This document shows positions 58,253-64,000 of a stretch of 64,000 nt of DNA, in pieces (position 1 is the stretch's first letter; each line of letters begins with the position of its first letter). A program made the position numbers and the translations under genes. The notes beneath the pieces are model-generated. The model was not told where the DNA came from. It searched no databases and saw only the letters and a program-made list of their open reading frames with translations. Source of the DNA: Oceaniferula flava (GTDB lineage Bacteria; Verrucomicrobiota; Verrucomicrobiia; Verrucomicrobiales; Akkermansiaceae); the NCBI RefSeq assembly GCF_016811075.1, contig NZ_JAFBGL010000010.1:1-64000 (forward strand). The letters run 5' to 3'.

Positions 58253-59647
58253 CTAGGATGGTGTCAGCTCGTAGCCGTCGGGGCTGTCTTTGATGGTCCA
58301 GCCGAGGGCGGTGATTTCATCGCGGAGCTGATCGGAGGCGGCCCAGTCTTTGTTTTGCTTGGCGGCCAGGCGTTGATCGGCGAGGTCTTTGACTTCGGCG
58401 GGGATGTCGCTGCTTTCATCGTTGGCTACCGGGAGCTCGAGGCCGAGGGCTCTGAGGATGGCGTCGAAGGCGGCCAGGTTGGCGGCGGCTTCTTCACCTT
58501 CCAATTTCTGGGCGGCTTTGAGACCGGAGAAGAGGTGACCAAGCGCGGCCGGGGTGTTGAGATCGCGGTTGAGCGCGTCCCAAGCCGGCTGGAATTCCTT
58601 GAAGTCATCCGAGCTCAGTTTGGCATCTGAGTCTTGGGAATTGGAACTTAACACCTCGCGGCCTTTGGCGAGTTTGGCGAGCGCTTCCTTCGCGGCGTGC
58701 AGTGAGTCCAGGGTAAAGTTCAGCTGTTTGCGGTAGTGGCCGGAGATGAGGACGTAGCGCACTTCCATGGCGGTGTGGCCTTTGGCTTCGAGGTCATCAA
58801 TGGTGTAGAGATTGCCTAACGACTTCGACATCTTACCGCCATCGACCATCAGGTGGGTGATGTGGAACCAGTGGGCTGCGAAGTCGCCACCGCAGGAGCA
58901 TTGGCTCTGGGCGATTTCGTTTTCGTGGTGTGGGAAGACGAGGTCGACACCACCGGAGTGGAGGTCGAAGCTTTCGCCGAGGTATTCCTTGATCATGGCA
59001 GAGCACTCGAGGTGCCAGCCGGGTCGGCCTTCGCCCCATGGGGAGCTCCAGTAGTTCTCGCCGTCTTCCTCTTTTCTCGATTTCCACAGCACGAAGTCGG
59101 CGATGGAGTCTTTCTCATACTCATCGGCATCGGCGCGCTGGTTCTGAGTTTTTCCGAGATCGAGCTCGCGGGTATCGAGGTGGGAGAGCTTTCCGTAGTC
59201 GGGAAACGAGGAGACCTTGAAGTAAACCGAGCCGTCCTCGGAGGCGTAGGCGTGGCCTTTTTCGATCAGCTGCTCGATCATGGCGATCTGCTGGGGAATG
59301 TGCTCGATGGCACTGGGTTCGATGTGTGGTGGCTGGCAACCGAGCGCGGTGCAATCGGCGTGGAATTTCTCGGTCCACCCGGCAGTGAACTCTTTCAGCG
59401 TCTTACCGGCGGCCTGGGAGTCGCGGATGGTTTTATCATCGACATCGGTGATGTTTCTCACATGCAGAGTCTTCATGCCGCCTGTTTCCAAGACACGACG
59501 GAAAACATCGTGCATGACGAAGGTGCGGAAGTTGCCGATGTGGGCCGGGCCATAGACGGTGGGGCCGCAGCAGTAGAAGCGGAAGGTTTCGCCATCGAGG
59601 GGTTTCAGCTCGCGGTTACTGCGTGTCAGGGTGTCGTAGAGATTCAT
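58253..59647 (-). CDS. cysS: Cysteinyl-tRNA synthetase
   Basis: A 464-residue class I aminoacyl-tRNA synthetase. HIGH motif GPAHIGNFRTF (about residues 34-37), KMSKS motif GKMSKSLGNLYT (about 271), zinc ligands FYCCGPTVYG (Cys about 26) and HLECSAMI, HHENEIAQSQ. The start MNLYDTL at 59647 is taken; the longer frame upstream runs into the repeat flanking the neighbouring gene (SQPMPSQSINH) and is not typical of CysS. Full-length and ordinary otherwise. Confidence 0.95.
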   Translation of the reverse strand: MNLYDTLTRSNRELKPLDGETFRFYCCGPTVYGPAHIGNFRTFVMHDVFRRVLETGGMKTLHVRNITDVDDKTIRDSQAAGKTLKEFTAGWTEKFHADCTALGCQPPHIEPSAIEHIPQQIAMIEQLIEKGHAYASEDGSVYFKVSSFPDYGKLSHLDTRELDLGKTQNQRADADEYEKDSIADFVLWKSRKEEDGENYWSSPWGEGRPGWHLECSAMIKEYLGESFDLHSGGVDLVFPHHENEIAQSQCSCGGDFAAHWFHITHLMVDGGKMSKSLGNLYTIDDLEAKGHTAMEVRYVLISGHYRKQLNFTLDSLHAAKEALAKLAKGREVLSSNSQDSDAKLSSDDFKEFQPAWDALNRDLNTPAALGHLFSGLKAAQKLEGEEAAANLAAFDAILRALGLELPVANDESSDIPAEVKDLADQRLAAKQNKDWAASDQLRDEITALGWTIKDSPDGYELTPS

Positions 59648-59662
59648 GGAGTGGTTGATTGA

Positions 59663-59692
59663 TTGACTGGGCATTGGTTGACTAGTCATTGG
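59663..59692. repeat. Tandem 15-bp repeat, left flank of the four-helix gene
   Basis: Two adjacent 15-bp units: TTGACTGGGCATTGG (59663-59677) and TTGACTAGTCATTGG (59678-59692). The stop codon of the four-helix-bundle gene is the TAG within ACTAGT. The same core in inverted orientation lies at 60072-60103. Confidence 0.75.
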
Positions 59693-60053
59693 TTGCGCTC
59701 TTGCGGATCGATGTGATGTAGGCGTTGAGTCGTTTGTGGAGAATTTCGAGTTGTTGGTAAAGCTCTCGACCTTGTTCTTTTGGGATCAGGTTTCTGTGGA
59801 CGGACTTTTCGATCCAGGTCTGGGTTTCGGTCAGTGAACCACGTGAATAATGGCAGAATTTGATGTTCTCCTTGTAGTGATAGCGACCATGGCCCTCGGA
59901 GATATTGGCTGCAATCGAGCCGGCAGAGCGCACGAACTGTAGACCTACCGCATTTTTCGAAAAATGATCCCACTGGGCAACCAACGACCAGACCGTCTCA
60001 CCAATGGTCATGGCTTCGCGGTAAACCTCTAGGTTATTGATCGAATCAGGCAT
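59682..60053 (-). CDS. Four-helix-bundle protein (23S IVS/S23-like)
   Basis: A 123-residue all-helical protein of the S23/23S-rRNA-intervening-sequence family, relatives of the Avd protein of diversity-generating retroelements. The conserved segment is LQFVRSAGSIAANISEGHGRYHYKENIKFCHYSRGSLTETQTWI (about residues 38-81), with the basic pore of the pentameric bundle. No 23S rRNA is near, so it is a stand-alone copy. Inverted tandem repeats flank it on both sides, and its stop codon comes from one repeat. Function unknown; RNA or protein binding is likely. Confidence 0.9.
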   Translation of the reverse strand: MPDSINNLEVYREAMTIGETVWSLVAQWDHFSKNAVGLQFVRSAGSIAANISEGHGRYHYKENIKFCHYSRGSLTETQTWIEKSVHRNLIPKEQGRELYQQLEILHKRLNAYITSIRKSATND

Positions 60054-60071
60054 GGCGTATTAGGATGTGAA

Positions 60072-60103
60072 CCAATTAACTAGTCAACCAGTGAACTAGT
60101 CAA
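60072..60103. repeat. Tandem 16-bp repeat, right flank of the four-helix gene
   Basis: Two adjacent 16-bp units: CCAATTAACTAGTCAA (60072-60087) and CCAGTGAACTAGTCAA (60088-60103), inverted relative to the left-hand units. The C-terminus and stop of the upstream mscS gene (ALTSSLVD then TAG) are encoded by these units. Confidence 0.75.
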
Positions 60104-61369
60104 CGCCGACATCGAGCCGTCTGACGGCGACTGGAAAGCCCTCAGGCCGAACTCGGGGAGGACGGCGAGGAAGTGCTCGAAGATGTCGCTTTGGATGTCT
60201 TCGTAGTGGGCCCAGGCGTTGTCATTGGTGAAGGTGTAGAGTTCGATGGGGACGCCGTGAGCGGTCGGCTGAAGCTGGCGCACGAGCAGGGTTTGGCGCT
60301 GGGCGATCTTCGGGTGTTTTTTCAAATACTCAAGCATGTAGGCGCGGAAGGTGCCGAGGTTGGTGAGTGCGCGGGAGTTGACTGGGCTAGTGAAGTCATC
60401 GCTGGCATGCTCGCTGTTCCACTCGGCGAGTTCTTTTTGTTTCCGGTCGAGATAGGGTTGCAGCAGGCGGATGTTGCGCATTTTTTCCAACATCGCATCG
60501 TCGAGCAGGGTCACGGTCGACATGTCGAGGTTGACCGAGCGTTTGATGCGGCGGACCCCGCTGTTGCTCATGCCGCGCCAGTTTTTGAAGCTGTCGGAGA
60601 TCAGGGCGTAGGTGGGGATGGTGGTGATGGTTTTATCCCAGTTGCGCACCTTGACGGTGGTCAGGGCGACCTCGAGCACTTCGCCATCGGCGCCGAACTT
60701 GTTCATCTCGATCCAGTCCCCCCGCGCGACCATGCGGTTGGCCGAGAGCTGGATGCCGGCGACCAGGCCGAGGATGGAGTCCTTGAAAATCAGCATCATC
60801 ACCGCGGTCATGGCACCGAGACCGGAGAAGATCAGCACGGGGGATTTGCCGATGAGGCTGGAGATGATGAAAATGATCGCCGCCACGATCAGGATGATCT
60901 TGATGACCTGGATGAAGCCCTTGATCGGCAGCTCCTTGGAAACCTCGAAACGGAGGTAGATCCTCTCGATGATATTCAGCACCGAGTTGAACGACAGCAG
61001 GGAGAGGATAATGATGAACACCTGTGCCGAGATGACAATGAGGTGGGAAACCTGAAGCGATCCCTCGTCCAGGGCATTGATCGCCAGAGGGGCTGCCCTG
61101 AGAATGATAGCTGCCGGGATCAACATGGAGATCCAGCTGGATAGCCGACTGTTCAAGATCTCGTCGTCCCAGGAGTTGGCGGTCTTTTTCAAGACCTTGG
61201 TGACGATGCGCATCAGCACCTTGCGGATGACCAGATATGCGAGGTAGGCGACCACGAAAACGGCGGCCAGTAGGATAAGATCCACCAAGACGCGTAGCAT
61301 CCAGTTGACGTCTGCCTTGACGGCATCGCCAGAAAGTAAGTTAGTGAGCTTGTCGTGCCAAGATTGCAT
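60080..61369 (-). CDS. MscS-family mechanosensitive channel
   Basis: A 429-residue small-conductance mechanosensitive channel homologue. Start MQSWHDKL at 61369; the longer frame to 61561 has no membrane character and a typical N-terminus begins here. Four or five N-terminal transmembrane helices (about 25-180) lead to the pore helix and MscS beta domain, marked by LVAGIQLSANRMVARGDWIEMNKFGADGEV and VRNWDKTITTIPTYALISDSFKNWRGM. A long C-terminal region follows. The final residues are encoded by the repeat array around the four-helix gene, suggesting that the array changed its end. It relieves osmotic shock. Confidence 0.92.
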   Translation of the reverse strand: MQSWHDKLTNLLSGDAVKADVNWMLRVLVDLILLAAVFVVAYLAYLVIRKVLMRIVTKVLKKTANSWDDEILNSRLSSWISMLIPAAIILRAAPLAINALDEGSLQVSHLIVISAQVFIIILSLLSFNSVLNIIERIYLRFEVSKELPIKGFIQVIKIILIVAAIIFIISSLIGKSPVLIFSGLGAMTAVMMLIFKDSILGLVAGIQLSANRMVARGDWIEMNKFGADGEVLEVALTTVKVRNWDKTITTIPTYALISDSFKNWRGMSNSGVRRIKRSVNLDMSTVTLLDDAMLEKMRNIRLLQPYLDRKQKELAEWNSEHASDDFTSPVNSRALTNLGTFRAYMLEYLKKHPKIAQRQTLLVRQLQPTAHGVPIELYTFTNDNAWAHYEDIQSDIFEHFLAVLPEFGLRAFQSPSDGSMSALTSSLVD

Positions 61370-61474
61370 CGCGCAAATCCCTGCCACAGCTAGGCCTTGC
61401 ACGCAAGGGGAATGCTGAGAGGTTGGGTTTTCAACGTTGCAGATCGGCCCCTGCCTGTGCAAGCTGCGTGTTAG

Positions 61475-62203
61475 ATGAAACAAGCCATTCTCACCCTGCT
61501 CACCTTTGCGTTGCTCCTGTTGAACTCCTGCATTGATGGTGAAGAGGAGATCTTTCTGCATTCGGATGGCTCGGCCCGACTGAAAGCGGTCTACACCGTG
61601 CCGGTGTTGATTTTTTCAGATGAAGATGCGGCGGAGTTGGAGGCGATCATTGCGAAAGAAATCGGGGATGAGAAAGATCTCGAGTTGGTCACCAACACGG
61701 TGGCGAAGGTGAATGGTAAGCAGGTGATCACTATTGAGCTGAAAACGGATAACGTGGTCGATTTGGAAGGTTTGTTAGACGATCACGATGATCCGGGTGA
61801 AGGAGAGAGCGAGAGTAAATCCGATAAGATGCTACATGCTCTGGTGGGCAAGTTTGTGATCGAGCGCGAGGGGCTTCAGGCAGATATTCACAGGAAAGTC
61901 GACCTCGCACCGCTGTTGGAGCAATACATGGGAAAACGAGGTGTCTCCTTGCTCGGCGACTCCGAGTTCCGCTACACTATCCATTTCCCCCATGCCGTGG
62001 ATTACAGCAATGCGCATGAGGTGCTCAACGAGGGCAAGACGCTGAAGTGGAGATACAAGCTGGCCGAGAGTAAAACCAAGCCGATTGAGCTGGTGATGGT
62101 GGCGACGGTGCCGCTGCCGTGGTGGCTCTACGCTGCGGCGGGTTCCGTGCTGGTGGTCTTGCTCCTGCTGCTGTGGTCCCTGATTCGCAGGCTCAGAGCT
62201 TGA
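61475..62203 (+). CDS. Putative lipoprotein with C-terminal transmembrane helix
   Basis: A 242-residue protein with a lipoprotein leader (LLTFALLLLNSC, lipobox LNSC near residue 19), a mixed beta/alpha periplasmic region (HSDGSARLKAVYTVPVLIF, VITIELKTDNVVDL) with an acidic disordered stretch (DDHDDPGEGESESK) and one C-terminal transmembrane helix (about 215-237). Having both a lipid anchor and a C-terminal helix is unusual. I recognise no family. It is divergent from the mscS gene. Confidence 0.65.
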   Translation: MKQAILTLLTFALLLLNSCIDGEEEIFLHSDGSARLKAVYTVPVLIFSDEDAAELEAIIAKEIGDEKDLELVTNTVAKVNGKQVITIELKTDNVVDLEGLLDDHDDPGEGESESKSDKMLHALVGKFVIEREGLQADIHRKVDLAPLLEQYMGKRGVSLLGDSEFRYTIHFPHAVDYSNAHEVLNEGKTLKWRYKLAESKTKPIELVMVATVPLPWWLYAAAGSVLVVLLLLLWSLIRRLRA

Positions 62204-62239
62204 TCGGGGAGCTGTCGACGAAGGCTAGAGTCGCAGACA

Positions 62240-62272
62240 GAAAAAAACCTGCACCGAACGAACGGAGCAGGC
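62240..62272 (-). terminator. Intrinsic terminator of rpmJ
   Basis: Stem CCTGCACCG (62248-62256)/CGGAGCAGG (62263-62271) with one internal A-A mismatch and loop AACGAA, followed on the minus strand by a T-run (the A-run at 62241-62247). It lies about 70 bp past rpmJ and converges with the lipoprotein gene. Confidence 0.75.
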
Positions 62273-62340
62273 TTTTGAAAAATATTTAAGTCAATTGGGG
62301 AAGTAATGACGAGTAACGGTCGGAAACCGTGACTGCGGGA

Positions 62341-62505
62341 TTACTTCACGCCTTTTTTGCTCAGGCGAGTTCCCTTGGTAGCACCTTGACGGGCTTTGAA
62401 CTTAGGGTTGCTCTTGCAGATCACGTAGAGCGTGCCTTTACGCTTCACCACCTGGCAATCAGTGTGGCGCTTTTTCATGGAGAGAAGTGAGGAAAGAACT
62501 TTCAT
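62341..62505 (-). CDS. rpmJ: 50S ribosomal protein L36
   Basis: A 54-residue ribosomal protein with the L36 core [23 protein letters not shown] and an unusual C-terminal extension ([13 protein letters not shown]). The start [14 protein letters not shown] at 62505 is standard. The usual zinc ligands C-C-C-H are H, C, C and F here, so zinc is probably not bound (a C-minus type L36 used under zinc limitation in other bacteria). It is a single gene with its own terminator. Confidence 0.93.
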   Translation of the reverse strand: MKVLSSLLSMKKRHTDCQVVKRKGTLYVICKSNPKFKARQGATKGTRLSKKGVK

Positions 62506-62636
62506 GGTAGAGGTGGTGTTGGAAAACGGTTGACGCATCCGATTTTAAACCCTGATTTTCGGGCTGGGATGCAGGTCGGGGCGGGGAAAATACCCAGATT
62601 GGATACTGTGTAAAGCCTATTTCTGGGAAAATCCGG

Positions 62637-64000
62637 TTAAATTTCAATTGCAGTGACCGAGAGGACGCCCGGTGCGTCGGATAAGCTGGCGACGATTTCA
62701 GCGCTTGGGCTGGTGTCGAGCTCGATGACATTGAGGGCATTGCCTTCGGACTTGTTCCGTGCCAGCGAGAGGTTGGCAATGTTCAAGCCGGCGGAGCCGA
62801 GGGCACTACCGACAAGGCCAACGATGCCTGGGCGATCGTCATTGCGCACGATGAGGAAGTTCCCCTTGATGTTGGTATCGACGAACAGGTGATCGATTTC
62901 CACGATCCGTGGCGACTGACCGATGATGGTGCCGGCGACGCGGAATTTCTTACCATCCTTGCGCAGCTCGGCGACGATGAGTTCGGCGTATTCGGTCTGG
63001 GCGGTGATGGTGGACTCGACGGTTTCCAGCCCCATGTCGCGGGCGACTGCCGGTGAGTTCACGATGTTGACCTGGCCGTCCGGACGGGCGGCTTCAAGGT
63101 AACCGGTGAGCACAGTGCGGGAAATCAGGGATGTGTCCTTTTCCGCAAGTTCTCCGTGGTAGGAAACGCGGATGGAGTCCGGATTGGCTGGGCCGAGTTT
63201 GGCGAGGAACTTGCCGAGTGAGGTGGCGAGATCGAGGTAGCCGCCGATTTCGCTGAGTGCCGCGGCATCGAGCGATGGCATGTTGATCGCATTGCGGATC
63301 TCCCCGGTGGTGAGGAAGTCGCGCAGCTGCTCGGCCACTTGGATACCGACGTTTTCCTGAGCTTCATTGGTAGATGCTCCGAGGTGCGGCGTGAAGGAGA
63401 CATGTTTTGGCAGGTTGAATAGCGGGTGGTCGGCTGATGGTGGCTCGTCTTCGTAAACGTCCAGTCCGCAGCCGGCGATGTGGCCGGATTCGATGGCGGC
63501 TTTCAGTGCGGCTTCATCGATGAGGCCACCGCGAGCGCAGTTGACCACCAAGGCTCCCTTGTTCATCAGGGCGAGGCGATCGGCGTTGATGATGTGCTTG
63601 GTGTCATCGGTCATTGGCACGTGCAGAGTCACCACGTCGGCGCCGGTGAGGGCTGCGTCAGGGCTCTCGGCGAGCTCGACCTTGAGTTGGTCGGCGCGGG
63701 CTTGAGTCAGGAAGGGGTCGTAGGCCACGACGGTCATGCCAAATGCTTGGGCGCGCTTGGCGAACTCTGCGCCGATGCGGCCCATGCCGATGACGGCGAG
63801 CCGCTTGTTGTTGATTTCGATCCCTTTGTAAGCCTTGCGTGCAGCAGGGAAGTCGCCAGCCAGCACTCCCGCGTGGGCGGGACCGATGTTGCGGGCTGCG
63901 GAGAGCATCAGGGTGAAGGCTAGCTCGGCGGTGGAGATGGTGTTCCCGGTGGGGGTGTTCATCACGATCACACCGTGGTTGGTAGCCGCATCACGATCGA
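62637..64000 (-). CDS. serA: D-3-phosphoglycerate dehydrogenase, 5' end outside window
   Basis: This enzyme oxidises 3-phosphoglycerate in the first step of serine synthesis. At least 454 residues are visible and the start lies beyond position 64000. The nucleotide domain shows LAVIGMGRIGAEFAKRAQAFGM and the catalytic region VNCARGGLIDEAALKAAIESGHIAGCGLDVYEDEPP, with the His in FTPHLGASTNEAQENVG. An intervening (ASB) domain and a C-terminal ACT domain (about the last 75 residues, FLIVRNDDRPGIVGLVGSALG) mark the long, serine-regulated type. Gene edge only; the rest is typical. Confidence 0.95.
   Translation of the reverse strand, partial: DRDAATNHGVIVMNTPTGNTISTAELAFTLMLSAARNIGPAHAGVLAGDFPAARKAYKGIEINNKRLAVIGMGRIGAEFAKRAQAFGMTVVAYDPFLTQARADQLKVELAESPDAALTGADVVTLHVPMTDDTKHIINADRLALMNKGALVVNCARGGLIDEAALKAAIESGHIAGCGLDVYEDEPPSADHPLFNLPKHVSFTPHLGASTNEAQENVGIQVAEQLRDFLTTGEIRNAINMPSLDAAALSEIGGYLDLATSLGKFLAKLGPANPDSIRVSYHGELAEKDTSLISRTVLTGYLEAARPDGQVNIVNSPAVARDMGLETVESTITAQTEYAELIVAELRKDGKKFRVAGTIIGQSPRIVEIDHLFVDTNIKGNFLIVRNDDRPGIVGLVGSALGSAGLNIANLSLARNKSEGNALNVIELDTSPSAEIVASLSDAPGVLSVTAIEI

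Noticed and set aside
50327-60053. Diversity-generating retroelement (reverse transcriptase plus Avd-like four-helix protein)
   Set aside because: The reverse transcriptase has QGAPTSP, not the DGR-type motif, the four-helix genes are kilobases away, and no template/variable repeat pair was seen.

Overview
The window reads as ordinary chromosome of a member of the Verrucomicrobiota, probably a marine, aerobic Verrucomicrobiales relative. This assignment is inferred from protein style, because no rRNA gene is present. Pointers are a secreted FGly-type sulfatase, an SGNH hydrolase with a C-terminal calcium-binding D-x-D-x-D segment, a SecA with a large central insertion and no zinc tail, a KdtA-type Kdo transferase (so a Gram-negative envelope), a four-helix-bundle 'suffix domain' protein, and several lineage-typical hypotheticals. 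G+C looks like 55-60 % by eye. No prophage, large insertion sequence, CRISPR array, rRNA or tRNA was found.

Layout. 1-6.3 kb: secA, a small secreted protein, a sulfatase and a DUF3127 OB-fold protein, all on the minus strand and separated by REP-like hairpins and terminators. 6.5-9.4 kb: a Fur/PerR-type regulator with a perfect palindromic operator, followed by katG. 9.4-15.05 kb: putP, then a LysR gene divergent from a three-gene operon (two zinc-free MDR oxidoreductases around a DUF4437 cupin). 15.1-18.2 kb: a four-helix-bundle/suffix/zinc-ribbon protein carrying in-frame 9-bp repeats, then thiC under a TPP riboswitch with an attenuator. 18.3-25.2 kb: a complete tripartite MacAB-TolC-like exporter followed by its likely two-component system. 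25.3-32.2 kb: a secreted hypothetical, a PBP2-like transpeptidase, an SGNH hydrolase, a DUF502 protein, dusB and an acidic hypothetical. 32.3-39 kb: tandem pilT ATPases, queE, a TAT-exported TIM-barrel protein, a cobalamin adenosyltransferase and a rhomboid protease. 39.1-48.5 kb: a mostly plus-strand run with an AsmA-like protein, rsmD, waaA, an RGG-rich hypothetical, two TPM-domain proteins and mgtE. 48.6-53.9 kb: gnd, a retron-like reverse transcriptase with a structured upstream region, and recQ. 54-64 kb: pgsA, nagA, a REP/RAYT module, hemB, a Doc/AbrB toxin-antitoxin pair, cysS, a second four-helix-bundle gene bracketed by short inverted tandem repeats, mscS, a lipoprotein, rpmJ and a 5'-truncated serA.

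The most interesting material is repeat biology: (i) two unrelated four-helix-bundle genes, each tied to its own short tandem-repeat array; (ii) a RAYT gene bracketed by about 100-bp inverted REP doublets with compensatory stem changes that also supply stop codons to nagA and hemB; (iii) a retron-clade reverse transcriptase preceded by three hairpins; (iv) over-representation of the hexamer TGTTAG/CTAACA, including inside genes.
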